NCBI RefSeq assembly: GCF_030014955.1
Contig: NZ_JAGRPV010000001.1
Location: forward strand, 4,030,001 to 4,094,000
Direction of reading: 5' to 3'
DNA: 64,000 nucleotides
Source: Cohnella hashimotonis
Lineage (GTDB): Bacteria; Bacillota; Bacilli; Paenibacillales; Paenibacillaceae
Shown: positions 41,333 to 50,226 of the stretch, one piece after another
Position numbering within the stretch: position 1 is the stretch's first letter
Layout of the letters: each line of letters starts with the position of its first letter
Notes under the pieces: model-generated
What the model was told of the DNA's origin: nothing
What the model saw: the letters and a program-made list of their open reading frames with translations, nothing else
Database searches by the model: none
Position numbers and translations under genes: made by a program

Positions 41333-41447
41333 GCAGGTCAGCCCCCTCCCCGGAATATCGGTGCGTTACTCACACCCTATTCCTTGGAGAAGGGGCTTAG
41401 AACAAGCTATGCTTGTCTCGCCTGACGAAGCCTTGACGGAAAACGCG

Positions 41448-43754
41448 TCAATCGCCTGCGTCATCCACCGCGCTGTCATCCACATCCGCTGCGCCCGCTC
41501 CGTCGCCGCCGGTGCCGCTTTGGACCTGCTTGTCGGTCGCGGTTTTGGTCGCGGCCGGCTCGATCGTCGTGCCCGCAGGCGGCGACAGCGTCAAGGCGAT
41601 CGACAGCTTGTCGCCGTCCCTGGTCGCCTGCTGTCCGGACACGTAGCCCTGTCCGCTCGCCGTGCAGGAAGCGCCTAGAAGCGAGCACATGTCGAGCGCG
41701 TCGCGAAGCGACAAGCCCTTCAGGCTCGGCACGCTGCCTAGCGTTTTTTCGGTCATCAGATATACATGCTGGGAGGTCGGCAAAACGGCGCCCGCTTTGG
41801 GAAGCTGGGACACGACTTTGTCGCCCTTGCCGAGCACGATCGCCTCGAAAGAGCTGTTCCCAAGCTTGCTTTTCGCCTGCGTCACCGTCTGGTTCGTCAC
41901 ATCGGTCACTTTGGCGGTGACGGGGGCCGGCGTCGCTTCAGCTTCGTCCTTCTTGTCCTTGTCCGCATCCTTTTTAATGTCGGGCAGCACGCCGAGGTGC
42001 AAAAGCGATTTTTGCATAATCTCCTTGAAAATCGGAGCCGCGACCGAGCCGCCGCCAAGCGTCTTGTCGTCAGGCTCGTCGACGAGCACGTAGAGCACGA
42101 TCTTCGGGTCCTCCACGGGTGCATAACCGATAAAAGATACGACGAACTTGTCCTCGGCGTAGCCGCCGGCCGCCTGCGCCTTTTGCGCCGTGCCTGTCTT
42201 GCCTGCGATCCGGTAGCCCTCGATGTAAGCGTTGCGTCCGGTGCCGATTTCTTTGTCGCTGACGACCTGCTCGAGGTACTCGCCGACCTTTTTGGACGTC
42301 TGCTCCGAGATGACCTGGCGGATGACCTTGGGCTCGGTCACGACCTTCTCGCCGGTATTCGGATCCGAGATCGACTTGATGATATGCGGCTCCATCAGCT
42401 TGCCGCCGTTGGCTACCGCGGCGACCGCCGCGACCTGCTGGATCGGCGTGACGGAGACGGCCTGGCCGAACGTAGCGGCGGCGTAATCCCGTTCCCACGT
42501 CAGCTGCGTCGTTCCCGCGATCTCGCCCGCCAGCTCGATGCCCGTCTTTTGACCGAAGCCGAAGTTGTCTATATACTGCTTGAACTTCGTCTTGCCGAGC
42601 TTCTCGTACCCCAGCTTGACGAACGCCACGTTACTCGAGCGCTTCAAACCTTCCAGGTAGGTGATCTCGCCCCAGCCGCCGCGCTTGATATCGTTAACGG
42701 GCTTGGATTTCGGGATCTGCACGGTGCCCGACATATACTTGTCGTTCGGGTTGAACAGCCCTTCCTGAACGGCTGCCGCCAGCGTGACGATTTTAAACGT
42801 GGACCCCGGTTCATAGATGGACTGCACCGCGTTATTTTTGAACGAAGACAGGTTTTTCGCGTAATCCCAGTAGTTGTTCGGATTAAAATCGGGCAGGCTG
42901 ACCATGCCCAGGATGTCCATCGTCTTCGGATCCGCGGCGATCGCCGTCATGCTAAGCGGGTGATACTGCTCGTAAGCGGTTTTCATCGCCTGTTCCATAT
43001 AATATTGAATATCCCGATCGATCGTCAGCATCACGTTTTTGCCGTCGACCGCCTGCTTCGCTTCGATCTCGCCGTCCGCGAGCTGCGTGCGCTTGCCGTC
43101 CTTGACGTACGTAATGGAGCCTTCCTCGCCCCTGAGATCGTCGTCGAGCGTCTTCTCCAGTCCCATGATCGCAACGCCTTCTTTGTTCTGGTAGCCAAGA
43201 ATTTGAGAGGCGAGGGAACCGTTCGGATAGTAGCGCTTTTTGTCTTCGATCAGGTAAATGCCGACGTCCTTTTTCCCGGTCAGCTCACGCATCTGATCGC
43301 GGAAAGCGGTCAAGCGGTCGGCGACTTCCTTGTCGACCTTCCAGCCTTCGGGCTGCACCTCGCGCTGCGCGAAATAGGCGCCTTTGCTAGTTTTCGCATC
43401 GATGATCTTGCGCACTTCGGTCTCCGGCTTGCCCAGCACGCTCGTCACCTTGGCCGCGATCTGGTCGATCAGCTTCCACTGCGGATTGGCATCGTCAAGC
43501 TGGTGGATGATCTTGGGACTAAGCGCGAGCGTATACGCCGCGGCATCCCCGGCCAGCACCGTACCGGTACGGTCGGAGATCGTGCCGCGTTCCTGGACGA
43601 GCTTCTTGGTCGTAACCCATGTACTGCGGGCTTGCTCGGACCAGAACTCTGCGTGTGCCACCTGCACCCAGTAGATTCGCCCCCATAAAGCGACAAACAG
43701 GAGGGTAATTACCCCTCCCGCCAGCAGCGTGCGCAATTTGATTCGTTTCGTCAT
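41448..43754 (-). CDS. pbpB: PBP2B, class B septal transpeptidase
   Basis: Septal cross-linking enzyme of the divisome. 768 residues. Membrane anchor at about 10-30, transpeptidase motifs EPGSTFKI (near 315), KRSSNVAFVK (near 375) and AGKTGTAQKA (near 530). After the catalytic domain comes a charged linker (KKDADKDKKDEAEAT) and two PASTA domains (VTDVTNQTVTQAKSKL and VPSLKGLSLRDALDMC), then a low-complexity Thr/Gly/Ala/Asp tail of about 35 residues. ATG at 43754, after AGGTGAGG. Located between ftsL and spoVD as in Bacillus. Confidence 0.95.
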   Translation of the reverse strand: MTKRIKLRTLLAGGVITLLFVALWGRIYWVQVAHAEFWSEQARSTWVTTKKLVQERGTISDRTGTVLAGDAAAYTLALSPKIIHQLDDANPQWKLIDQIAAKVTSVLGKPETEVRKIIDAKTSKGAYFAQREVQPEGWKVDKEVADRLTAFRDQMRELTGKKDVGIYLIEDKKRYYPNGSLASQILGYQNKEGVAIMGLEKTLDDDLRGEEGSITYVKDGKRTQLADGEIEAKQAVDGKNVMLTIDRDIQYYMEQAMKTAYEQYHPLSMTAIAADPKTMDILGMVSLPDFNPNNYWDYAKNLSSFKNNAVQSIYEPGSTFKIVTLAAAVQEGLFNPNDKYMSGTVQIPKSKPVNDIKRGGWGEITYLEGLKRSSNVAFVKLGYEKLGKTKFKQYIDNFGFGQKTGIELAGEIAGTTQLTWERDYAAATFGQAVSVTPIQQVAAVAAVANGGKLMEPHIIKSISDPNTGEKVVTEPKVIRQVISEQTSKKVGEYLEQVVSDKEIGTGRNAYIEGYRIAGKTGTAQKAQAAGGYAEDKFVVSFIGYAPVEDPKIVLYVLVDEPDDKTLGGGSVAAPIFKEIMQKSLLHLGVLPDIKKDADKDKKDEAEATPAPVTAKVTDVTNQTVTQAKSKLGNSSFEAIVLGKGDKVVSQLPKAGAVLPTSQHVYLMTEKTLGSVPSLKGLSLRDALDMCSLLGASCTASGQGYVSGQQATRDGDKLSIALTLSPPAGTTIEPAATKTATDKQVQSGTGGDGAGAADVDDSAVDDAGD

Positions 43755-43804
43755 GCCCCTCACCTTCCGTTCAATCTCGGACTGCGTCTGTAGTCACGCG
43801 TCCG

Positions 43805-44191
43805 TCAGTTGCCGTCGGCGGACAGCGTCAACGGCTTTTTACCGTTGTCGTAGACATATCCCTTCTCGGCAGCCAGCTTCGAGATTCTGGCGGGATCCCG
43901 CAGCTTGTCCACTTCGCGCTGCAGTTCCTTCGTTTGATCGGCGCCCGTTTCGTACTCGCTCGTAATTTTTTGAATGCTGCGGTTCATCTCGTACAATCCT
44001 GCGTTGCGATACAAGATCAATCCCGCTACGGCGACGCAGACGAACACGGTAAGCAGATACAGCAGCTTCTCCCCGACCGGAATGCTCTTGCGGCGAACTT
44101 GGGACGCCGTCTGCGGCGCTGCCGTGCGCTGCTGCTTTTTCTGTTCCGGCTGACGCTCCTCGCGAACCGCCAGATTGCCATAATAACGCAT
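43805..44191 (-). CDS. ftsL: FtsL, division bitopic protein
   Basis: 128 residues. Cytoplasmic basic/Gln-rich tail (about 1-40), one membrane segment (about 43-62, LLYLLTVFVCVAVAGLILY), then an extracytoplasmic leucine-zipper-like coiled coil (MNRSIQKITSEYET to LQREVDKLRDPARISKLAAEKGY in part). Partners DivIB and DivIC. Sequence is weakly conserved; the call rests on topology and on its place between rsmH and pbpB. Confidence 0.88.
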   Translation of the reverse strand: MRYYGNLAVREERQPEQKKQQRTAAPQTASQVRRKSIPVGEKLLYLLTVFVCVAVAGLILYRNAGLYEMNRSIQKITSEYETGADQTKELQREVDKLRDPARISKLAAEKGYVYDNGKKPLTLSADGN

Positions 44192-44278
44192 GTTCTTCGC
44201 TCCCCCCGCGCTTGGATGTCTCCAGCTTGTCTATTTGATTTGCGGAAATCCGATTGTGTCCGAAAACCGGTGCGAAAC

Positions 44279-45253
44279 CTACCCGCGCTCGTTCGCCGCG
44301 TCCGGATCCAGCTTTTCGGCGATTCTGAGCTTGGCCGACCGCGCCCGGTTGTTCAGCTCGAGCTCCGCCTCGGAAGGTACCATCGCCTTGCGCGGCGTAA
44401 GCTTGAGCCTGCCTTCGCCCCATACCGTAACAGGGAACCCGGGCGGACTGATGTTGGCCGGCACTTCCTTGACGAACGTCTCTTTGCAAATGCGGTCCTC
44501 GAGCGAATGGAACGTAATGACGGCGATGCGTCCGCCCGGGGCGGTGCAATCGATCGCCTGCTCCAGCGCGTCGCGGAACGCTTCAAGCTCGTCGTTGACG
44601 GCGATGCGGATCGCCTGGAAGGCCCGCTTCGCAGGATGGCCTCCCGTTCGCCTTGCGGCGGCGGGAATCGCGGTTTTCACCAGCTCGGCGAGCTGCGCGG
44701 TCGTCTCGATGGGTGTCTTGGCCCTTGTCTCTACCAAATGGCGGGCGATTTTGCGCGCGAACTTTTCCTCGCCATAGTCGCGCAGGATACGCGACAGCTC
44801 CCGTTCGTCCCACTCGTTCACGATCTCTCGCGCGGTGAGCGGTTGCGCGCGGTCCATGCGCATGTCGAGCTCCGCGTCGTGATTGTAGCTGAAGCCTCTG
44901 TCGGCTTCGTCAAGCTGCGGACTCGATACGCCCAGATCGAACAGGATGCCGTCTACCTGAGGCACGCCGTCTTTTTCCGGTACGCCCGCTTGCCGCAGCG
45001 CGTCCGCGAGATGCCGGAAGTTGCTTTTCACCAGCGTTACGATGTCGCCGTACGGCGCCAGTCGCTCCCGCGCGTGGGCGAGCGCAGTGTCGTCCTGATC
45101 CAGACCGATGAGCCTGCCCCCGGGGGCGAGATGCGAAGCGATCAACTCGCTGTGCCCTGCGCCACCCAAGGTGCAATCGACGTAGATGCCGTCTTCGCGG
45201 ATATTCAGACCTTCTACCGCTTCTTCTTTAAGCACGGTGATGTGGTGGAACAA
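44279..45253 (-). CDS. rsmH: 16S rRNA (cytosine1402-N4)-methyltransferase
   Basis: SAM-dependent methylation of C1402 in the 30S decoding centre. 324 residues starting at a TTG (45253; GGGAGG seven bases upstream) so that the protein opens [15 protein letters not shown] as in the family. SAM-binding [15 protein letters not shown] near 25-40, [11 protein letters not shown] near 55, [15 protein letters not shown] near 105, and [11 protein letters not shown] near 275. Lies between mraZ and ftsL. Confidence 0.97.
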   Translation of the reverse strand: MFHHITVLKEEAVEGLNIREDGIYVDCTLGGAGHSELIASHLAPGGRLIGLDQDDTALAHARERLAPYGDIVTLVKSNFRHLADALRQAGVPEKDGVPQVDGILFDLGVSSPQLDEADRGFSYNHDAELDMRMDRAQPLTAREIVNEWDERELSRILRDYGEEKFARKIARHLVETRAKTPIETTAQLAELVKTAIPAAARRTGGHPAKRAFQAIRIAVNDELEAFRDALEQAIDCTAPGGRIAVITFHSLEDRICKETFVKEVPANISPPGFPVTVWGEGRLKLTPRKAMVPSEAELELNNRARSAKLRIAEKLDPDAANERG

Positions 45254-45359
45254 AGTATGGCCTCCCGGCAACCCTCGCGGTCATGCTGTCGGTTGCTTCT
45301 GTCTATGTAGTGGTGATGTGTAAACACGATTCGTGGCTGCGCGACGACGTCCTCTGCGA

Positions 45360-45797
45360 TCAGAAATGAAAATCGAAATCGACCAGTTTCTCCGCGATCT
45401 CGTTGAACGATTCCTCGGAGGCATGACTGTAGGCTTCCCAAGTCGCCTTGTCCCAAATCTCCACTCTCGTGGATACGCCGATGATCGTGCATTCCTTGTC
45501 CAGCTTTGCATAGTCTCGCAGGTGGTTCGGAAGGTTGACCCTCCCCTGCTTGTCCCATTCGCCCTCGGAAGCGCCGGAGAACAGCAGCCGTGAAAAAGCT
45601 CTCGCGTTGGCCGCCATGGACGGCAGCGCGCGTATTCGCTGCTCCAGCTGCGCCCACTCTTCGCGGGGATAAACGAACAAGCAGCTGTCGAGTCCGCGGG
45701 TGACGATAAAGTCGGTGCCCAGCGCGTCGCGGAATTTAGCGGGAATAATGATTCGGCCTTTGTCGTCGATCGAATGCTGGTATTCCCCTAAAAACAT
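45360..45797 (-). CDS. mraZ: MraZ, dcw cluster transcription factor
   Basis: 145 residues, two SpoVT-AbrB-like MraZ domains: FLGEYQHSIDDKGRIIIPAKFR (partly HSIDDKGRIIIPAKFR) with DSCLFVYPREEW, and a repeat with EWDKQGRVNLPNHLR and TIIGVSTRVEIWDKATW. Forms a ring oligomer that binds repeated boxes in its own promoter. ATG at 45797; family length is about 143, so this start is right. First gene of the dcw cluster, directly downstream of the periodic operator. Confidence 0.96.
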   Translation of the reverse strand: MFLGEYQHSIDDKGRIIIPAKFRDALGTDFIVTRGLDSCLFVYPREEWAQLEQRIRALPSMAANARAFSRLLFSGASEGEWDKQGRVNLPNHLRDYAKLDKECTIIGVSTRVEIWDKATWEAYSHASEESFNEIAEKLVDFDFHF

Positions 45798-45815
45798 GAC
45801 CGCTGCACACCCCCT

Positions 45816-45851
45816 CCATATTCCACCACTTGGCCCCACTTTAAACCACTT
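45816..45851 (-). promoter_or_regulatory. MraZ operator: AAGTGG boxes at exact 10-bp period
   Basis: On the minus strand AAGTGG occurs three times, at 45846-45851, 45836-45841 and 45826-45831, exactly 10 bp apart, followed at the same phase by ATATGG (45816-45821). One box per helical turn on the same DNA face is the known target design of MraZ oligomers. The last box ends 19 bases before the mraZ start codon. Confidence 0.8.
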
Positions 45852-45870
45852 ATGATGACTATTCGCGCAA

Positions 45871-45903
45871 AAAAAAAGAAATCCTGCTTGAAAAGCAGGA
45901 TTT
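45871..45903 (-). terminator. ahcY terminator
   Basis: Minus strand AAATCCTGCTT-TTC-AAGCAGGATTT followed by CTTTTTTTTT, about 35 bases after the ahcY stop, insulating the dcw cluster. Confidence 0.92.
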
Positions 45904-45937
45904 CCTCAAAATATTTTAGGTTATTAAAAAATCGTCA

Positions 45938-47203
45938 TTATTCGTGCCCGGCCCAGCTGTCCAGGTACGTTTTTTGCTCTTCGCTCAGGGTGTCGATCGA
46001 GATGCCGAGGGATTCCAGCTTCGCTCTCGCCACTTGTTCGTCCAGCGCGTACGGCACCTTGACGACCTGCTTGCCGATCGACTCGTATTTCTCGTTGACG
46101 TAGCGAAGGGAGAGCGCCTGCAGCGCAAACGTCATGTCCATGATCTCCGCAGGGTGACCGTCGCCGGCAGCCAGATTCACGAGACGCCCTTCGGCGAGCA
46201 CGTAAATCTTGCGGCCGTCCTGCAGGCGATACTCCTCGATGTTGCGGCGCACGGTGCGCTTCGACACCGACATCGCTTCGAGCTCGACGAGGTTCACCTC
46301 GACGTCGAAGTGGCCCGCGTTGGACAGAATCGCCCCATCCTTCATCTGCGCGATGTGCGCGCCGGTGATGACGTCCTTGTTGCCCGTGACGGTGACGAAA
46401 AACTCGCCTACCTTGGCCGCTTCTTCCATCGACAGCACCGTGAAGCCGTCCATGTACGCTTCGACCGCCTTGATCGCGTCCACCTCGGTAACGACGACGT
46501 TCGCGCCGAGCCCCTTCGCGCGGAGCGCCACGCCTTTGCCGCACCAGCCGTAGCCGTTGACGACGACGGTCTTGCCCGCGACGACCAGATTGGTCGTACG
46601 GTTGATGCCGTCCCATACCGATTGACCGGTGCCGTAGCGGTTGTCGAACAAGTATTTGCAGAAGGCGTCGTTAACGGCCACCATCGGGAATTGAAGGGAG
46701 CCTTCGTTTTCCATCGCCTTCAGGCGCAGAATACCTGTCGTCGTCTCTTCGGCGCCGCCGCGGATGCCAGGCAGCAGATCGCGGCGCGTCGTGTGCAGCA
46801 TCGTGACCAGGTCGCCCCCGTCGTCGATGATGAGATCCGGCTTCGTCTCGAGCGTCCGCTCGAGCAGGCCGTGATACTCTTCGGGGGACGGGTTGTACTT
46901 GGCGAATACGGCGATGCCGTCTTCGGCCAAGGCGGCGCACACGTCGTCCTGCGTGGAGAGCGGATTGCTGCCGGTGATTGCCACTTCGGCGCCGCCGGCC
47001 TGGACGACCTTCGCCAGATAAGCCGTCTTCGCTTCGAGATGGAGCGAGATGGCGACCTTCAGTCCCTTGAACGGGAGCTCCTTGGCGAATTGCTTGCGGA
47101 TCCGGTTCAGCACGGGCATATGGGCGGAGGCCCAATCGATTTTGAGCTTGCCCTCGGGGGCGAGCGACGGATCGCGGATGATGCTGGACAGCGTCGATTT
47201 CAT
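45938..47203 (-). CDS. ahcY: S-adenosylhomocysteine hydrolase
   Basis: Splits SAH into adenosine and homocysteine, restoring the methyl cycle. 421 residues, the short form lacking the ~40-residue insertion of many bacterial enzymes. Substrate motifs: EAKTAYLAKVVQ near 60, DDGGDLVTMLH near 130, EETTTGILRL near 155, the NAD loop VVNGYGWCGKGVA near 215, and SNAGHFDVEV near 295. ATG at 47203 with AGGAGG ten bases upstream; it overlaps the bshC stop by four bases. Bacilli such as B. subtilis use a Pfs/LuxS route instead. Confidence 0.96.
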   Translation of the reverse strand: MKSTLSSIIRDPSLAPEGKLKIDWASAHMPVLNRIRKQFAKELPFKGLKVAISLHLEAKTAYLAKVVQAGGAEVAITGSNPLSTQDDVCAALAEDGIAVFAKYNPSPEEYHGLLERTLETKPDLIIDDGGDLVTMLHTTRRDLLPGIRGGAEETTTGILRLKAMENEGSLQFPMVAVNDAFCKYLFDNRYGTGQSVWDGINRTTNLVVAGKTVVVNGYGWCGKGVALRAKGLGANVVVTEVDAIKAVEAYMDGFTVLSMEEAAKVGEFFVTVTGNKDVITGAHIAQMKDGAILSNAGHFDVEVNLVELEAMSVSKRTVRRNIEEYRLQDGRKIYVLAEGRLVNLAAGDGHPAEIMDMTFALQALSLRYVNEKYESIGKQVVKVPYALDEQVARAKLESLGISIDTLSEEQKTYLDSWAGHE

Positions 47204-48879
47204 GAACAACAAACCTCCTGATGTCGGCCGCCGGGCTCGGCCTGCTGTTGGGCCATCAGGCGATGGCCACCGGTAACGTCGAACGGAATACAGCGAAGGG
47301 CGGACAGCCAGCCCATGCCGTAGCGATTAATAAAATGAACGATGCCGTAGACGCGCTCCTGCGGCTGCTCGAGCGGGCGGAGCGACTGAAGCATCCGGTC
47401 CCACTGGCGCAGCGAGGATTCGTGGCGCCCCGCCAGCGCGCCGGCCGTACGCTGCTCGAGGTAGGCGATCTGCTCGAGGATGAGCGCCAGGTTGCTCTCT
47501 CCCAGCTTGACCAGTCCCTTGTCCACCTGGGATACCATCTCGAGCACCGGCGCGTACAGCTCGCCGAATCGGTCTTTGACCTCGGCGAACCGGCCGCCGA
47601 TATCCCACTTGTCCTGCGCGGCGAGCCATTCCCGCTTCAGCCGTTCGCCGTCCGCGGCGATCTGCTCCGCTGTGACGCCGTACTTGGCCAGCAGCTTCTC
47701 CACCTGCGGCTCGAGATAGGTGAACGACTGCCTGGGCACGATGACCGGCATCTCCAGCCCGAACGCCGCGAACGCCGGCCCGAGCGACGCCCAGTAGGCG
47801 ATCTCGGAAGGGCCCAGCACGGTGGCGAGCACGGGGAACAGGTAATCCTGCATGAGCGGCCGCGAGAGCGCGTTGTTGCTCAGCTGCTCCGGACGCTCGG
47901 CCGCCATCCGCAGCAGCTCGTCTCTGCCGTAAGCGAGTCCGCCCTTGCGGTCCTCGAAGCGGTCGCCTTGCCGGAAGAGCAGCATGCGACCCTGCTCCGC
48001 GTGCACGAACAGGTTGGCGCCGTCGGGCGCAGACTCCGCCTGAATCGGGTACCCCAGCCGCCTGACAGCTTCCTCGCCGGCGGCGAGCGCGTCGCTCAAT
48101 CGCTCGCTGCCCGTGACGAGCTCTCCGAACAAGCCGCCTTCGAGCCGGCGGATCGCAGGATCGTCCGCGTCCATCAGGACGAGTCCGTCGTCCGCGAACC
48201 ACTCGGACAGCAGCCGGGCGAACGCCAGCGTCAGCGTCGGCGCGTCGCTCGCGTGCATCCTGATTTGCCTTAGCAAATTCGGTTTAAATTCGGTATCAGG
48301 GAGCGTCAGCGCAAGTTCCGTGAGCGCGACCTCCCAATCGACCGCGGAGAGAGGCGTTCTGCTGACGGCATGGCGGGGCCCTTCCGGCCGGCCCAGCTTG
48401 ACCTTGCGCGGTTCGCCTTCGCCCGGGGAAACGTATAAATGATTGGCTTCTTCGAAGTCGTGGTCCTCGCCGGCGATCCAAAATACCGGCACGACCGTCC
48501 GGCCCAGGCTGCGCGACGCATGCTTCGCGGCCTGGATGACGGTCAGCGCCTTGTAGGCGATCAGGAGCGGGCCGCCGAACAAACCAGCCTGCTGGCCGCC
48601 GACCACGGCGAGCGCGCCGCCGCTCGCGAGCGCTTCGATGTGCTGCAGGGCCATCGGCCCCGGGCTCAGCCGGCGCTGGTAATCCAGCAGCGCCTCGCCG
48701 AGCCGCCTTCTGTCGACGCGGCCGCCCGCGCCTTGATCAAGCCGCGCGGCGCGCCGGCTCCAAGCTTCTATATCTCTGCAGTAGGCGCTTCCGAACAGCG
48801 CAGCGACCTGATCGTCGCCGCGCCTGTATGCTTCGGAGAGAGACTGCGCCGTCCCGTCATTAAAGGGAGTCGTATTCAT
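47200..48879 (-). CDS. bshC: BshC, bacillithiol synthase (cysteine-adding enzyme)
   Basis: Last step of bacillithiol synthesis: joins cysteine to GlcN-malate. 559 residues from the ATG at 48879 (GGAGG nine bases upstream). Family motifs: VVGGQQAGLFGGPLL (about 95-110), VFWIAGEDHDFEEAN (about 135-150), RQSFTYLEPQVEKLL and a coiled-coil region near 440-500. Ends RYGMGWLSALRCIPFDVTGGH in part. Same neighbourhood (yllA upstream of mraZ) as in Bacillus, but with ahcY inserted and translationally coupled. Confidence 0.95.
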   Translation of the reverse strand: MNTTPFNDGTAQSLSEAYRRGDDQVAALFGSAYCRDIEAWSRRAARLDQGAGGRVDRRRLGEALLDYQRRLSPGPMALQHIEALASGGALAVVGGQQAGLFGGPLLIAYKALTVIQAAKHASRSLGRTVVPVFWIAGEDHDFEEANHLYVSPGEGEPRKVKLGRPEGPRHAVSRTPLSAVDWEVALTELALTLPDTEFKPNLLRQIRMHASDAPTLTLAFARLLSEWFADDGLVLMDADDPAIRRLEGGLFGELVTGSERLSDALAAGEEAVRRLGYPIQAESAPDGANLFVHAEQGRMLLFRQGDRFEDRKGGLAYGRDELLRMAAERPEQLSNNALSRPLMQDYLFPVLATVLGPSEIAYWASLGPAFAAFGLEMPVIVPRQSFTYLEPQVEKLLAKYGVTAEQIAADGERLKREWLAAQDKWDIGGRFAEVKDRFGELYAPVLEMVSQVDKGLVKLGESNLALILEQIAYLEQRTAGALAGRHESSLRQWDRMLQSLRPLEQPQERVYGIVHFINRYGMGWLSALRCIPFDVTGGHRLMAQQQAEPGGRHQEVCCS

Positions 48880-48915
48880 CCCGGACATCCTCCCGTCCGA
48901 ATGGTGTCATTCTCG

Positions 48916-48945
48916 ATTGTACATGAAGCGGCCGGATATCGTCAA
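48916..48945 (-). promoter_or_regulatory. bshC-ahcY promoter
   Basis: Minus strand TTGACG (48940-48945), 18-bp spacer, TACAAT (48916-48921), 37 bases before the bshC start codon. Confidence 0.75.
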
Positions 48946-48965
48946 AGAAAGAAGGAGGAATTCCT

Positions 48966-49736
48966 ATGTCCTTGCATTGGCGCATATTGAACGCGGCCGG
49001 TTGGCTGGGCGTCGTCGCGGTCAACGCGGCTGCCGCAACCGGCGGACTTTTCGGCAGATCGTCTGGCGAGATATCGGACAAAATCCCGACGCTCGTCACG
49101 CCTGCCGGCTATGCCTTCTCCATCTGGAGCGTCATTTATTTGCTCGCCCTCTGCTACGTCGTCGCTGCCTTCCTGCCAAGCCGCCGCAACGACAGGACGA
49201 TGAAGGCGACCGCGCCCTGGTTTTTCGCCAGCTGCCTGTTCAATGTCGGCTGGCTGCTCGTCTGGCACTCGGAACGCTATACGGCGTCCGCGTTCGTCAT
49301 CGCAGGCCTGCTGCTGACGTTAATCGGCGCGTATCTCTCCTCCCGTCCCGCCGCCCGCACGGCGAGAGACAGAGCCGGCTTCTTCCTGATCGCGCTGCCC
49401 TTCTCCGTTTATCTGGGCTGGGTGACGGTCGCGACGATCGTCAATATCTCGGTCGCGCTTCGGGCGGGCGGCTGGGACGGCTGGGGCGTCCCCGACCGCG
49501 CATGGGCCATAGCCCTGTTTGTCGTCGCAGCGACCCTTGCGGCCTTCGCCGCCTTTAAAGACAAGGATCCCTGGTTCCCGCTGACGGTCGCCTGGGCGCT
49601 CATCGCGATCGGCGTGAAGCAGCAAGCCGCTTCGCAGCTCGTCGCCGTCGCCGCCTGGACGGCCGCCGGCATCGCGATCGCCACCGCGCTGCTCAAGCTT
49701 CGCGGCATCGCAGGAATGAAACCGCGAAGAATGTGA
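48966..49736 (+). CDS. TspO/MBR-related membrane protein
   Basis: 256 residues with seven or eight hydrophobic segments, Trp-rich. The motif TPAGYAFSIWSVIYLLAL (about 45-62) is typical of the long TspO-like (tryptophan-rich sensory protein) group, which is larger than classical 160-residue TspO; later WLLVWHSERYTASAFVIAG and YLGWVTVATIVN fit too. Ligand unknown; porphyrin binding is known only for classical members. Strong AAGGAGG ribosome site. Divergent from bshC, with a palindromic terminator downstream. Confidence 0.75.
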   Translation: MSLHWRILNAAGWLGVVAVNAAAATGGLFGRSSGEISDKIPTLVTPAGYAFSIWSVIYLLALCYVVAAFLPSRRNDRTMKATAPWFFASCLFNVGWLLVWHSERYTASAFVIAGLLLTLIGAYLSSRPAARTARDRAGFFLIALPFSVYLGWVTVATIVNISVALRAGGWDGWGVPDRAWAIALFVVAATLAAFAAFKDKDPWFPLTVAWALIAIGVKQQAASQLVAVAAWTAAGIAIATALLKLRGIAGMKPRRM

Positions 49737-49770
49737 CTTCGCCTAGAAGGATTTGGCGTTCAACGATCGA

Positions 49771-49806
49771 GACCCGCCCCTTGCAGCTGCAAGGGGCGGG
49801 TCTTCG
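49771..49806. terminator. Bidirectional terminator between tspO-like gene and DUF3397 gene
   Basis: A 32-base perfect palindrome (arm GACCCGCCCCTTGCAG, 49771-49802) between convergent genes. The T-run on the plus side is short (TTCGTT); on the minus side there is none, so termination relies on the very stable stem. Confidence 0.7.
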
Positions 49807-49820
49807 TTCTGCATGCGGGC

Positions 49821-50216
49821 TTATTCCCACTCCCCGCTGGCCAGAAATCGCACGATCTCGATCAGCATGAACAGCACGTACAGGGCTGCCAGACCGAAAA
49901 ACGACAGCCGCCAGATCGCGCGGAACAGCTTGAGGCTGTCCACCTTGCCGCGTACCCGGTATTGCGCATTGCCGATCAGGCCTGCCCCCAGCAGCATGAA
50001 AAGCAGAATGATATAAAAGCCCATATGAATGCCGAACACCCGATTAAGCAGATAGCTCACAATTCCGATTAAAAAAATCGTCGTCATGTCCATCGCAAGC
50101 CCCATCGCGCGTTTCTTGTCCCCCGTCTGCATCGTGGAGATGCCGTACACGGCAGCGAACGGAATGACGGAGCCGATGGCCAATACCGCATAAGCGGATA
50201 CTAACGCATTCCACAA
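49821..50216 (-). CDS. DUF3397 membrane protein
   Basis: 131 residues, four hydrophobic segments (about 5-25, 40-60, 65-85, 105-125). Matches the DUF3397 family found next to panE in Firmicutes (yllA/ylbQ neighbourhood). The cytoplasmic loop QTGDKKRAMGLAMDMTTIF and LFRAIWRLSFFG are the most conserved-looking parts. No function known. Begins 10 bases after the panE stop, so it is in one unit with it. Confidence 0.85.
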   Translation of the reverse strand: MWNALVSAYAVLAIGSVIPFAAVYGISTMQTGDKKRAMGLAMDMTTIFLIGIVSYLLNRVFGIHMGFYIILLFMLLGAGLIGNAQYRVRGKVDSLKLFRAIWRLSFFGLAALYVLFMLIEIVRFLASGEWE

Positions 50217-50226
50217 GCGCGTTCAC

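Noticed and set aside
41333..41447. SigE promoter for spoVD
   Set aside because: CATAGCTT resembles a SigE -10, but no acceptable -35 lies at 14-16 bp; the nearby AACAAGC/GCTTGTT dyad is too short to interpret.
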